DNA from: Chitinophaga hostae
GTDB taxonomy: Bacteria; Bacteroidota; Bacteroidia; Chitinophagales; Chitinophagaceae
Direction: 5' to 3'
Length of the DNA: 64,000 bases
Assembly (NCBI RefSeq): GCF_018224885.1
Contig: NZ_JAGTXB010000001.1
Location: forward strand, 620,001-684,000
Positions 16,123 to 24,157 of the stretch are shown here, in pieces (position 1 is the first letter of the stretch; each line of letters starts with the position of its first letter). A model generated the notes under the pieces. That model was not told the origin of the DNA, ran no database searches, and saw nothing but the letters and a program-made list of their open reading frames with translations. A program made the position numbers and the translations under genes.

Positions 16123-16707
16123 ATGTTAGAGCAATTAATGGACCTCGTTCGGGAACACGCACAGGCCGATGTTGTAAACAACCCAGCCGTTCCTAATGAA
16201 CAAAATGAAGCCGTAATCGGCGCAGCTACCGAGTCTATTGCTTCCGGGCTGCAACAGGAACTGGCCAACGGTAACACCGAAGGCGTTTTGTCTTTGTTAG
16301 GCGGCGGTGGTAATACGGCTACTGCCGGTAATCCGGTAGTAAACAATATCTCCAATAATTTTATTGGTACACTGCTGGAAAAATTCCACCTCGACAAGGG
16401 CACTGCCACACAACTGGCTGCCAGCCTGATTCCTACCGTACTGGCTTCCCTGGGCAATAAAACCAGTGACCCTTCTAATGGTAGCTTTAGCCTGGATGGT
16501 ATCCTTAATTCATTAACCGGTGGTTCTGCACAGGGCATTAACCTGCAGAGCATACTGGGCGGACTGTCTGGCGGCCTCGACAAAAACGGCGATGGACAGG
16601 TAAACCTGGATGATTTAAAAAGTTTGTTATCCAATGGTGCACAACAACAGCAACAGGCAAATCCTGGTGGCGGTTTTGGCGGGTTATTGAAAAACCTGCT
16701 GGGTTAA
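16123..16707 (+). CDS. DUF937-like protein with an EF-hand-type loop
   Basis: Protein of 194 aa starting MLEQLMDLVREHAQADVVNN. The first half is helical (PAVPNEQNEAVIGAATESIA), followed by glycine/asparagine-rich linkers, a hydrophobic helix (TATQLAASLIPTVLASLG) and LGGLSGGLDKNGDGQVNLDD. The DKNGDGQVNLDD segment is a textbook EF-hand/dockerin calcium loop. The tail is Q- and G-rich. No signal peptide is evident. This resembles DUF937/YidB-like proteins common in Bacteroidota; function is unknown to me. I prefer the ATG at 16123 over an in-frame ATG 129 nt upstream because the upstream stretch overlaps the prfA hairpin and is not protein-like. Confidence 0.75.
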   Translation: MLEQLMDLVREHAQADVVNNPAVPNEQNEAVIGAATESIASGLQQELANGNTEGVLSLLGGGGNTATAGNPVVNNISNNFIGTLLEKFHLDKGTATQLAASLIPTVLASLGNKTSDPSNGSFSLDGILNSLTGGSAQGINLQSILGGLSGGLDKNGDGQVNLDDLKSLLSNGAQQQQQANPGGGFGGLLKNLLG

Positions 16708-16851
16708 TCTTTTCGCCCTTTGTTTATTCATTAGATCAATATTGCTGTATATAGTATTATTGTTATGTGTTAAAAGATGTATAAACTTTTTGCAGCTTGT
16801 TTATTTATATTAATCAACAAGTTGTATCTGTTAAATTAAATTGGCAGCATA

Positions 16852-16880
16852 TTTGATTACAAACTTTTCAATTAGCTTTG
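16852..16880 (+). promoter_or_regulatory. Promoter of the OmpA-family gene
   Basis: TTTG (16852-16855), 17-bp spacer and TAgcTTTG (16873-16880), 28 bp before the start codon. It is a near-ideal Bacteroidota primary-sigma promoter, consistent with an abundant envelope protein. Confidence 0.7.
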
Positions 16881-16908
16881 TCAACGGAATTAATGCTAAA
16901 AAACCTTC

Positions 16909-17607
16909 ATGTCTAAAACTATTATGATGAAAAATTTCAATGTTCTGGTAGCTTTGGTTCTTTCTGTAACCATGTTGTTCAGTTGTAAAACCTGGCAGAG
17001 CGCGGACAATACTAAAAAGGGTGCTGTTATTGGTGTAGGTGGTGGAGCTGCCGCTGGCGCCATCATTGGTAAAGCAGCCGGTAATACAGCCCTGGGTGCT
17101 ATCATTGGCGCCGTTGTAGGTGGTGCTGGTGGTGCTTTGATTGGTAAGAAAATGGATAAACAGGCACAGGAAATAAAAACAGAAGTACCTAACGCTACTG
17201 TAGAACGTGTAGGTGAAGGTATTAACGTAACTTTCGATGCAGGCGTATTGTTTGGTTTTGATAAGTCTAACTTGTCTACCGTAGCACAGGATAACATCAA
17301 ACAACTGGCTGTTATCTTAAATAAGTATCCTGATACTTATGTACGTGTGGAAGGTCATACAGATGACAAGGGTACCGATGAATACAACATGGGTTTATCT
17401 GAAAGAAGAACTAAAACTGTGATGGCTTTCCTGCAACAGCAGGGTATCGCTGCAAGCCGTATCCAGGGTTTCTGGTATGGTAAGTCACAGCCTAAAGTAC
17501 CAAACGATTCAGATGCTAACCGTGCTATTAACCGCCGTTGTGAGTTCTCTATCTTTGCGAATGACAAAATGAAGAATGACGCGAAGAAAGAAGCTGGTCA
17601 ACAGTAA
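16909..17607 (+). CDS. OmpA-family lipoprotein with glycine zipper
   Basis: Outer-membrane lipoprotein predicted to tether the membrane to peptidoglycan, 232 aa. The lipobox is LFSC followed by KTWQ. Residues about 38-85 are a glycine-zipper segment (GAVIGVGGGAAAGAIIGKAA and repeats of GAIIG), likely membrane-inserted or oligomerising. The OmpA C-terminal domain (about 110-215) has the peptidoglycan-binding signature VEGHTDDKGTDEYNMGLSERR and NRAINRRCEF. The start may be this ATG or the one five codons later (MMKNFNVLVAL). A strong promoter precedes it and a strong terminator follows. Confidence 0.93.
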   Translation: MSKTIMMKNFNVLVALVLSVTMLFSCKTWQSADNTKKGAVIGVGGGAAAGAIIGKAAGNTALGAIIGAVVGGAGGALIGKKMDKQAQEIKTEVPNATVERVGEGINVTFDAGVLFGFDKSNLSTVAQDNIKQLAVILNKYPDTYVRVEGHTDDKGTDEYNMGLSERRTKTVMAFLQQQGIAASRIQGFWYGKSQPKVPNDSDANRAINRRCEFSIFANDKMKNDAKKEAGQQ

Positions 17608-17651
17608 TAAAAATATTAAGAACACTTATTTCTCATAAGCAGATATATATT

Positions 17652-17683
17652 CCCCCCTGGTTGCAGGGGGGATTTTTTATTTT
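17652..17683 (+). terminator. Rho-independent terminator of the OmpA-family gene
   Basis: CCCCCCTG (17652-17659), loop GTTG, CAGGGGGG (17664-17671), then ATTTTTTATTTT. It is a perfect 8-bp G/C stem with a T-rich tail. Confidence 0.9.
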
Positions 17684-18074
17684 ATGATTGCCTGTCAGTA
17701 AAAAAGAGGTATCGCACCAGCTTGAATACCCATACACCGGCAATGGCGCCGAGTGTATCGGCTACTACATCATACATATCAAAACTGCGGCTGATAGCCC
17801 AGTATTTCTGAATAAACTCAATGGCAAGTCCATAGCCCGCTGACACAAACACCAGTAGCAACAGGGTGAGTGGAGAGATATGTTTCTTTTGCCAGTAAAT
17901 ACCCAGGCTGAGGAATAATACAATGCCGCCAAACAGGCCGAAATGAACGAACTTATCGAAATGAATTTTTTCAAGAAAAGAGTTGGTGGGAATATCATTC
18001 CCTGGTAGGGTACACACAACAAGGATCAGGATGATCCATATGGTAGCTGGCACATAATATTTAAGTAGCTTCAT
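17682..18074 (-). CDS. VanZ-family membrane protein
   Basis: Small membrane protein of 130 aa with four hydrophobic helices. The start MKLLKYYVPATIWIILILVV is the first helix; family hallmarks are FDKFVHFGLFGGIVLF and the D/E-rich end of helix 4 region (EFIQKYWAISRSFDMYDVVA). VanZ in enterococci gives low teicoplanin resistance, but VanZ-like proteins are widespread and mostly of unknown role; nothing here implies glycopeptide resistance. It is separated from gcvH by a terminator. Confidence 0.88.
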   Translation of the reverse strand: MKLLKYYVPATIWIILILVVCTLPGNDIPTNSFLEKIHFDKFVHFGLFGGIVLFLSLGIYWQKKHISPLTLLLLVFVSAGYGLAIEFIQKYWAISRSFDMYDVVADTLGAIAGVWVFKLVRYLFFTDRQS

Positions 18075-18118
18075 TTACCTTCAAATTATTATAATATGGA
18101 ATCCTGTTATCAGCAAAA

Positions 18119-18161
18119 AGGACAACAGGCTGATCGTCTCATAACGTAGCCTGTTGTCCTT
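18119..18161 (-). terminator. Terminator downstream of gcvH
   Basis: Perfect 14-bp stem: AAGGACAACAGGCT (18119-18132) with AGCCTGTTGTCCTT (18148-18161). On the minus strand five T follow the stem. It separates the gcvH unit from vanZ. Confidence 0.85.
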
Positions 18162-18194
18162 AATTTTATATAAAAGATGTTCTGGTAGTAATAA

Positions 18195-18575
18195 TTATTC
18201 ACCAACCAGTGCCTGGTAGGCCGCCGCATCCAGCAGGGCTTCTACATCAGCAGGGTTGTTAACGGTAACCTTCACCATCCAGCCATCGCCGTATGGGTCC
18301 TGGTTTACCAGTTCCGGAGAGGATTCCAGTTCCGGATTAACTTCACTGACAGTACCGGCAACCGGCATAAAAAGGTCAGATACTGTTTTTACAGCTTCAA
18401 CTGTACCGAATACTTCTTCAGCGGCCACTGGCTTGCTTAATGAATTGATATCAATGAAAACTATATCCCCTAATTCGCGTTGTGCAAATTCAGTGATACC
18501 GATGGTGGCTACGTTACCTTCTAATAAAAGCCATTCGTGATCCTTTGTATAACGCAGGTTTGACGGAAAATTCAT
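18195..18575 (-). CDS. gcvH: Glycine cleavage system H protein
   Basis: Lipoyl carrier of the glycine cleavage complex, shuttling the aminomethyl group between P, T and L proteins. It is 126 aa, normal length. The signature [20 protein letters not shown] opens the protein. The lipoylated lysine is Lys63 in [15 protein letters not shown], followed by [10 protein letters not shown] and [11 protein letters not shown]. gcvP and gcvT are not in the window. It probably lies at the end of an operon with the cyclophilin (69-bp gap) and the small gene upstream, and is followed by a strong terminator. Confidence 0.97.
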   Translation of the reverse strand: MNFPSNLRYTKDHEWLLLEGNVATIGITEFAQRELGDIVFIDINSLSKPVAAEEVFGTVEAVKTVSDLFMPVAGTVSEVNPELESSPELVNQDPYGDGWMVKVTVNNPADVEALLDAAAYQALVGE

Positions 18576-18644
18576 ATCAAGTTTGATTTTGAGCCGTAAA
18601 AATACAGAAAGAATTATGATTTTAGTGGCAAGGCACTTTTTAAT

Positions 18645-19307
18645 TTAAAAGAACAACCATTTCTTCATTACCCTGATCCGCATGGGAACGTCCTTCAGTG
18701 GCCTGTCGTGGCTGTCTGTTTTTAATGCGGCGATCTTATCAATAACCTCCATGCCTTTAATCACCTGTCCAAATACAGTATAACTCTGGTCCAGGTGAGG
18801 AGTTCCTCCTTCTGTTTTGTATACACGGCGCTGGTCTACCGGTATTTTGCGGCCACCAAGTCTTGTTTTCTCCAGGTTATCTAATTGTTCATCCGTAAAT
18901 ACTTTACCCTGTACAATATAGAACTGGCATCCGGAAGAAGCTTTGTCGGGCCGGTCTTCCCTGGCTGCGGCCAGCGCCCCTTTGCGATGGAACAGGTCGA
19001 GCTGGAATTCCGGAGGAATGGTGTATCCTACATCTCCGTTACCCAGTGTATCGCCGGGATGGGCATGTTTGGAATCCGGATCGCCGCCCTGGATCATAAA
19101 TTTGCTGATCACCCGGTGAAACAGGGTGCTGTCATAGAAGTGCTTCCTGGACAGCTTTACGAAGTTATCACGATGTTTGGGGGTTTGATCATACAGCTTA
19201 ATAATCATGGTACCATAGGGCGTCATCACTTTTATTTTCCTGTTTTTTGCGGCAGCACAAAAAGTGACCAGCAATAACAACACACTGAGGGGTAATAATT
19301 TCTTCAT
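18645..19307 (-). CDS. Secreted cyclophilin-type peptidyl-prolyl isomerase
   Basis: Catalyses cis/trans isomerisation of prolyl bonds, here likely in the periplasm: the N-terminus MKKLLPLSVLLLLVTFCAAA is a signal peptide, with a cysteine that could be lipidated but without a good lipobox. Cyclophilin motifs are FHRVISKFMIQGGDP (catalytic Arg), SGCQFYIVQG and LDQSYTVFGQVIKGMEVI. It is 220 aa. An insert (HAHPGDTLGNGDVGYTIPPE) and an acidic/basic loop (LEKTRLGGRKIPVDQRR) are typical for Bacteroidota homologues. It follows the 112-aa gene by 9 bp. Confidence 0.93.
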   Translation of the reverse strand: MKKLLPLSVLLLLVTFCAAAKNRKIKVMTPYGTMIIKLYDQTPKHRDNFVKLSRKHFYDSTLFHRVISKFMIQGGDPDSKHAHPGDTLGNGDVGYTIPPEFQLDLFHRKGALAAAREDRPDKASSGCQFYIVQGKVFTDEQLDNLEKTRLGGRKIPVDQRRVYKTEGGTPHLDQSYTVFGQVIKGMEVIDKIAALKTDSHDRPLKDVPMRIRVMKKWLFF

Positions 19308-19316
19308 AAGATTTCT

Positions 19317-19655
19317 TTATGCTTCTTCGTGGTCGGTAAAGTAGGCAATAATATGCTCTTTCAGGAATTGTTCCTGTACTGCCATTTCCATTTTGGGTAC
19401 CGGTTGTACCTCTTTAAAATGTGGCCATCCGTCTTTATCGTAACCATCAATTTCAAAATAGCCGCTCTGGCTTAGCAGGGTACATACGGCCACATGCATC
19501 AGGTCCTGTTTCTGCTCTTTGGTATATTTCTTCTTAAGATTATTCAGTTCATTTACGCCGATGAGGAAAAGAATCGCTTCCATATTGGGTTTTTTGCCAA
19601 ACCTTTCGGTCAGCATATCTTCTACCGGTTTCCAGCGCTGCTCAAAATCTTCCAT
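19317..19655 (-). CDS. Conserved small cytoplasmic protein, unknown function
   Basis: Not assigned to a family I can name with certainty. The 112-residue soluble, acidic protein starts MEDFEQRWKPVEDMLTERFG. It contains a helical core (PNMEAILFLIGVNELNNLKK, QKQDLMHVAVCTLLSQSGYF) and a Trp/Pro loop (GYDKDGWPHFKEVQPVP). There is no signal or membrane segment. Its tight spacing to the cyclophilin gene and the compact fold suggest a genuine conserved gene rather than a chance frame. It would be the first gene of the unit leading to gcvH. Confidence 0.7.
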   Translation of the reverse strand: MEDFEQRWKPVEDMLTERFGKKPNMEAILFLIGVNELNNLKKKYTKEQKQDLMHVAVCTLLSQSGYFEIDGYDKDGWPHFKEVQPVPKMEMAVQEQFLKEHIIAYFTDHEEA

Positions 19656-19677
19656 GTTATATTTGTTTTAGGTGAAT

Positions 19678-19764
19678 CAGACAGCTTAATGCAGCAGGCC
19701 CAAAGCTATTGTTACGAACAATATCTGCTGCGATAGCTTTTTGCCTGCTGCATTAAGCTTTCTG
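19678..19764. repeat. Heptamer inverted repeat between divergent genes
   Basis: The left arm begins at 19678 and reads as 7-bp units GCTTAAT, GCAGCAG, GCCCAAA, GCTATTG. The right arm, ending at 19764, is its inverse with few mismatches. It is the one copy lying between divergently transcribed starts, so it cannot be acting purely as a terminator for flanking genes. Confidence 0.8.
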
Positions 19765-19964
19765 CCCCACAAATGTACGTTATAGGGAAAAATATTATAT
19801 AAATATGCCGGGCTTTATTAATTTAGGCAACGCCTTTAAATGATTGGAAGGCCGAAAATGGCCACAGTGGCAAGTTTAACAGCATTTTAACGGCCTGTTC
19901 ACATAGTGATAAGTTTTATTTGACCAGAGAATGTTTATTTTAGCACACCTGAAAAATTATTAGC
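19765..19964. other. Upstream region of the Bat-type operon
   Basis: About 200 bp of A/T-rich DNA before the moxR gene. I see no gene and no complete TTTG/TAnnTTTG pair; a weak TAagTTTT lies near 19910. A promoter is expected here, but I cannot point to it. Confidence 0.35.
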
Positions 19965-20966
19965 ATGGAAAATACATCGTCCGACATCCGGCAACTGAAT
20001 GAGAAGATCCACCAGGCAAGTGCCTTTGTGGACCTGCTCACAATGGAGTTAGGTAAAGTAATTGTTGGCCAGCGTTATATGGTGGAGAGACTGCTTATTG
20101 GTTTGCTGGCCCAGGGCCACGTACTCCTGGAAGGCGTACCCGGTCTGGCAAAGACCCTTTCTATCAAGTCCCTGTCATCCGCTATCAACGCTAAATTCAG
20201 CCGTATCCAGTTTACGCCTGACCTTTTACCCGCGGATGTGATAGGTACTATGATCTATAACCAGCAAAAAAATGAGTTCGTAGTACGGAGAGGTCCCATC
20301 TTCGCCAATTTTATCCTGGCGGATGAGATCAACCGTGCCCCGGCCAAAGTACAGAGCGCCTTGTTGGAAGCCATGCAGGAAAGACAAATCACCATCGGTG
20401 ATACTACTTTTAAGCTGGACGAACCATTCCTGGTACTGGCTACCCAGAACCCGATTGAGCAGGAAGGTACCTATACCCTCCCGGAAGCACAGGTGGACCG
20501 TTTTATGCTGAAAGTAGTGATCGGTTATCCTACCAAGGAAGAAGAGAAACTGATCATCCGTCAGAACCTGAATCCGGAAGCCTCTTCCCCTATCCGCCCG
20601 ATTATACAGCCTTCCGATATTATGGAAGCACGTAAACTGGTAAGGGAAGTGTATATGGACGAGAAGATCGAAAAATATATTCTCGATATCGTTTTTGCTA
20701 CCCGTAACCCGGAAGAATACAAGCTCAATAAACTGAAGCCGCTGATCGCTTATGGCGGTTCGCCAAGAGCCAGTATCAACCTGGCCTGGGCAGCGAAAGC
20801 CTACGCTTTCATGAAACGCCGTGGCTATGTGATTCCGGAAGATGTGCGTAATGTATGCTTCGACGTAATGCGGCACCGTGTAGGTTTAACCTACGAGGCG
20901 GAAGCAGAAAATGTAACCAGCGAAAATATACTGAGCGAAATATTGAACGCAGTAGAGGTACCGTGA
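19965..20966 (+). CDS. MoxR-family AAA+ ATPase
   Basis: Cytoplasmic AAA+ ATPase of 333 aa, thought to act as a chaperone with VWA-domain partners. The Walker A variant is LEGVPGLAKT and Walker B is FILADEINRAP, followed by sensor and LPEAQVDRFMLK motifs characteristic of MoxR. The C-terminal lid has GGSPRASINLAWAAKAYA. It opens a same-strand set with DUF58, a TM protein and a VWA protein, the classic MoxR/Bat arrangement linked to aerotolerance and envelope stress in Bacteroides, so co-function is expected. A tandem heptamer array fills the 96-bp gap to the next gene. Confidence 0.95.
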   Translation: MENTSSDIRQLNEKIHQASAFVDLLTMELGKVIVGQRYMVERLLIGLLAQGHVLLEGVPGLAKTLSIKSLSSAINAKFSRIQFTPDLLPADVIGTMIYNQQKNEFVVRRGPIFANFILADEINRAPAKVQSALLEAMQERQITIGDTTFKLDEPFLVLATQNPIEQEGTYTLPEAQVDRFMLKVVIGYPTKEEEKLIIRQNLNPEASSPIRPIIQPSDIMEARKLVREVYMDEKIEKYILDIVFATRNPEEYKLNKLKPLIAYGGSPRASINLAWAAKAYAFMKRRGYVIPEDVRNVCFDVMRHRVGLTYEAEAENVTSENILSEILNAVEVP

Positions 20967-20970
20967 TATA

Positions 20971-21019
20971 GCTATTAGCAGTTAGCTATTAGCGGTTAGC
21001 TGTTAGCTGTTAGCTGGCG
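20971..21019 (+). repeat. Tandem heptamer array inside the Bat-type operon
   Basis: Seven consecutive 7-bp units of pattern GCNRTTA (GCTATTA, GCAGTTA, GCTATTA, GCGGTTA, GCTGTTA, GCTGTTA and a degenerate last unit). It starts 4 bp after the moxR stop. Read on the other strand the units are TAAYNGC, the same register as the array at 38092. No inverted partner lies nearby. Confidence 0.85.
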
Positions 21020-21062
21020 GTCATCGTTGCGATAGTTCGTAATTTATAATTCGTAATTTTTT

Positions 21063-21932
21063 ATGTTGGATACGGCTGAAATATTAAAGAAGGTAAGACA
21101 AATAGAAATAAAGACGAAAGGGCTTACCAACCACATATTTGCGGGCGAATACCACAGCGCCTTCAAAGGACGTGGTATGTCGTTCAGTGAGGTAAGGGAT
21201 TATCACTTCGGTGATGATGTGAGATCTATCGACTGGAATGTAACAGCACGGTTCAACCATCCTTTTGTTAAAGTATTTGAAGAAGAAAGAGAGCTGACGG
21301 TAATGTTGCTGGTGGATATGAGCGAAAGCTCTTCCTTCGGCACAAAAAAACAGGATAAACGTGACCTGATCACGGAACTCTGTGCGGTACTCGCTTTTTC
21401 TGCCATAAAGAATAATGATAAGGTAGGTGTTATCTTTTTTAGTGACGGGATGGAGAAATACATTCCGCCGAAAAAAGGGAAATCGCATATCCTGTTCATT
21501 ATCCGTGAGCTACTATCCTTTACGCCTAAACGTAAAGGAACCAATATTAAAGAAACCCTGCGCTTCTTTAATAATGCCACAAAAAAACGTAGCATCGTTT
21601 TTATGTTGAGTGATTTTCTTTCGGGGAACTACCAGGATGCGCTTAACATAGCCGCCAAACGGCACGACGTGGTGGGCGTACAGGTATATGACCAGCGTGA
21701 TAAGGACCTGCCACCAGTTGGATTGATACAGGTGGCCGATGCCGAAACCGGCGCTACACAATGGATTGATACCACCGACCGCCGCGTAAGACAGTACTAT
21801 GAGCAGCAGTTCCTGCAGCATTCACAGTATTGCAAAAATGCGTTTTTGAAAAGCGGGGCCGAACTGGTCAGTGTACGCACAGATGAAGACTACGTAAAAG
21901 CGTTGCAAACATTTTTCCTGAACAGGGCATAA
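21063..21932 (+). CDS. DUF58 domain protein (VWA-like)
   Basis: Partner protein of MoxR ATPases, 289 aa, without signal or clear membrane segment. The DUF58 core is GRGMSFSEVRDYHFGDDVRS then IDWNVTARF. It is followed by a VWA-like region with the metal-site sequence LLVDMSESSSFG and later FMLSDFLSG. Known DUF58 proteins sit beside MoxR and VWA genes and are presumed to form a complex with them; the biochemical activity is unknown. It begins 96 bp after moxR and ends 24 bp before the next gene. Confidence 0.92.
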   Translation: MLDTAEILKKVRQIEIKTKGLTNHIFAGEYHSAFKGRGMSFSEVRDYHFGDDVRSIDWNVTARFNHPFVKVFEEERELTVMLLVDMSESSSFGTKKQDKRDLITELCAVLAFSAIKNNDKVGVIFFSDGMEKYIPPKKGKSHILFIIRELLSFTPKRKGTNIKETLRFFNNATKKRSIVFMLSDFLSGNYQDALNIAAKRHDVVGVQVYDQRDKDLPPVGLIQVADAETGATQWIDTTDRRVRQYYEQQFLQHSQYCKNAFLKSGAELVSVRTDEDYVKALQTFFLNRA

Positions 21933-21956
21933 GTTATAAAGGAGAGCAAAGTAAAC

Positions 21957-22958
21957 ATGTATAAACAACAAGTTATAAAGCGTATATTTTTAAGTTGCTT
22001 ACTGGGGTTGTTATATCCTTTTAGCCTGCTGGCACAGCAGGCGGTAGATGTAACAGCAAAGGCTGATACCAACAGTATCCGGATCGGCGAGCAGATCAAG
22101 CTGCAGCTGACCGCCACGCTTACACCGGCACAGTTTAAAGACGCTAACTTTAAAGTATTGTTCCCGGTATTACCGGATTCACTGGATCATTTCGAGGTAG
22201 TAACACGCACCACCCTCGATACACTGGTAAACCAGGATCAGCATGTTCTTCACCAAACATTTACCCTCACCAGTTTTGATTCCGGTCATTGGGAAATTCC
22301 TCCCATGCGGTTTGAAGTAATCAGCGGCGCTAACAGCACCGCCGATTCTGCAGTTACACTCCCTATCGGGATAGATGTAAACACGGTGGCAGTAGATACT
22401 ACCAAAGCATTTAAACCTATTAAAGCCGTGCAGGCAGTGCCCTGGAATATCTGGGATTACTGGCTGTACATTGCTATCGGGATTACGATCGCACTAGTGG
22501 GCATCGGTATCTGGTGGTATCTGCGCAGCAAACCTAAAAAGGAACCGGTGATCAAAACACCTACCGTTTCGCCATATGAAATTGCCTGTCAGGAACTGAA
22601 AATACTGAAAGAAGAAAAGTTATGGCAACAGGGAGATATTAAACAATATTATACGCGGTTAACGGATATTTTGCGCACTTACTTCGAGCACCAGTTCAGC
22701 ATCGCTGCGCTGGAACAAACAAGTGAGGAACTGTTACAGAATATTAAACCGGTCACCATACTGAATCAGCAAAGGGATAAATTGCGTAGCCTGCTGTCTA
22801 TAGCCGATCTGGCGAAGTTTGCGAAATTACAGCCTACGGCAGATGAACACGAAGATTGTATGCGTAAAACAGAAGAAATTCTGGAGTGGACCAAGCCTAA
22901 GGCAAACGTGGTAAACAACCCCGGTGCAACTGCAACAGGTGAAAAACAACAAGCATAA
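21957..22958 (+). CDS. Membrane protein of the Bat-type operon (BatD/DUF4381-like)
   Basis: Membrane-anchored protein of 333 aa. It has a signal peptide (LLYPFSLLAQQ) and a beta-rich periplasmic domain with sequences such as DTNSIRIGEQIKLQLTATLT that resemble Bat/oxygen-tolerance domains. One transmembrane helix lies at about residues 163-185 (YWLYIAIGITIALVGIGIWW). The cytoplasmic helical part (VSPYEIACQELKILKEEKLW, GDIKQYYTRLTDILRTYFE) is like DUF4381. In related operons this position is occupied by such a protein that probably links the VWA protein to the envelope. The assignment comes from both context and sequence. Confidence 0.75.
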   Translation: MYKQQVIKRIFLSCLLGLLYPFSLLAQQAVDVTAKADTNSIRIGEQIKLQLTATLTPAQFKDANFKVLFPVLPDSLDHFEVVTRTTLDTLVNQDQHVLHQTFTLTSFDSGHWEIPPMRFEVISGANSTADSAVTLPIGIDVNTVAVDTTKAFKPIKAVQAVPWNIWDYWLYIAIGITIALVGIGIWWYLRSKPKKEPVIKTPTVSPYEIACQELKILKEEKLWQQGDIKQYYTRLTDILRTYFEHQFSIAALEQTSEELLQNIKPVTILNQQRDKLRSLLSIADLAKFAKLQPTADEHEDCMRKTEEILEWTKPKANVVNNPGATATGEKQQA

Positions 22959-22984
22959 AGCCAGAATGGATCTTAATTAGAAAA

Positions 22985-23998
22985 TTGATGGATTTTTCAA
23001 CTTGGAAAAATATTGAATTTGCCTACCCGGTTTTCCTGTGGCTGCTGCTGCTGGTGCCGGTGCTGATATACTGGTACTTTGCACGGCGCAAAGGCCGGCA
23101 GAGTGTAATGTTGGTATCTTCTCTGGAAGGATTGAAAGGATTGCCGGTATCCTGGAAAGTGCGTTTCCGGCCACTGTTACTGGTGCTGCGGTTACTGGCC
23201 GTAATAGCGCTGGTGGTAGCCCTGGCACGTCCGCAAACGTCCAATACCTCCGAGAGTATAGACAGTGAAGGGATCGATATTGTAATGGCGATCGACATTT
23301 CCGGCAGTATGCTCGCGGAGGATCTGCAGCCTAACCGTATGGAAGCCGCCAAAAAAGTGGCCATGGATTTCGTGGATAAACGTATCAGTGATCGTATAGG
23401 CCTGGTCGTGTTTTCCGGTGAAAGCTTTACCCAATGCCCTATTACCACCGATCATGCGGTGTTGAAAAACCAGATTATGCAGGTGAAAAGCGGTATGCTG
23501 CAGGATGGTACCGCCATAGGAATGGGGCTCGCTACTTCGGTTGACCGCCTGCGAAACAGTCATGCAAAAAGCAAAGTGATCATCCTGCTCACCGATGGGG
23601 TGAACAACACCGGCCTGATAGATCCGCTCACAGCCCTGGACATCGCCAAAGCCTTTAAGATCCGGGTATATACCATTGGCGTAGGCACCATCGGCAAAGC
23701 GCCGTTTCCAATGCCCATGGCAGATGGCAGCGTACAAATGGTGATGCAGGACGTACAGATCGATGAGCCATTGATGAAGAAAGTATCCAAAGAAACCGGC
23801 GGGAAATATTTCCGTGCTACCAATACCAGCGATCTGAAAAATATTTACAATGAAATTGATCAGCTGGAGAAAACTAAAGTAGAAATCACCTCATATAAGC
23901 GCTTTGCAGAACATTTCTTCCTCCTGGCCATGATAGCGCTGGGATGCATACTGCTGGAAGTGGTGCTGCGTTACAGCCTTTTCAAAAGCCTGCCGTAG
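22985..23998 (+). CDS. VWA domain membrane protein, BatA-like
   Basis: Membrane protein of 337 aa with two N-terminal helices (FLWLLLLVPVLIYWYFARR; LLLVLRLLAVIALVVALARP), a periplasmic/cytosolic VWA domain and a C-terminal helix (HFFLLAMIALGCILLEVVL). The VWA metal-ion site is intact: MAIDISGSM (DxSxS), the threonine in DGTAIGMGLATS, and LLTDGVNNTG. These features match BatA. The usual following genes batB, batC and TPR partners are absent: a hairpin and rsgA come next. The second in-frame ATG at 22988 is an equally likely start. Confidence 0.92.
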   Translation: MMDFSTWKNIEFAYPVFLWLLLLVPVLIYWYFARRKGRQSVMLVSSLEGLKGLPVSWKVRFRPLLLVLRLLAVIALVVALARPQTSNTSESIDSEGIDIVMAIDISGSMLAEDLQPNRMEAAKKVAMDFVDKRISDRIGLVVFSGESFTQCPITTDHAVLKNQIMQVKSGMLQDGTAIGMGLATSVDRLRNSHAKSKVIILLTDGVNNTGLIDPLTALDIAKAFKIRVYTIGVGTIGKAPFPMPMADGSVQMVMQDVQIDEPLMKKVSKETGGKYFRATNTSDLKNIYNEIDQLEKTKVEITSYKRFAEHFFLLAMIALGCILLEVVLRYSLFKSLP

Positions 23999-24000
23999 GA

Positions 24001-24118
24001 GCCGAAAGCGGAAAGCATAAAGCAAAAAGCTACTGAAGCGAATGATTGAGTGGAAATAATATTCGCTTGAATGATTCGCTTCATTAGCTTTTTGCTTTAT
24101 GCTTTCCGCTTTCGGCTT
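24001..24118. repeat. Heptamer-built long inverted repeat, copy at the BatA/rsgA junction
   Basis: Arms of more than 40 bp (from 24001 and up to 24118) read GCCGAAA, GCGGAAA, GCATAAA, GCAAAAA, GCTA..TGAAGCGAAT and their inverse, with one mismatch seen. It starts 2 nt after the stop codon of the BatA-like gene. The right arm contains an in-frame ATG for rsgA. Confidence 0.9.
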
Positions 24119-24124
24119 TATCCG

Positions 24125-24132
24125 TACCTTTG
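24125..24132 (+). promoter_or_regulatory. -7 promoter element of rsgA
   Basis: TAccTTTG, 25 bp before the proposed TTG start of rsgA. No -33 element is clear, because the upstream DNA is the inverted-repeat arm. Confidence 0.45.
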
Positions 24133-24157
24133 TTGCTCTTCTAAACATCAGAAACTA

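Noticed and set aside
17682..18074. VanZ-like gene as glycopeptide resistance
   Set aside because: No vanA/H/X/S/R genes are nearby; VanZ-domain proteins are common in bacteria without resistance.
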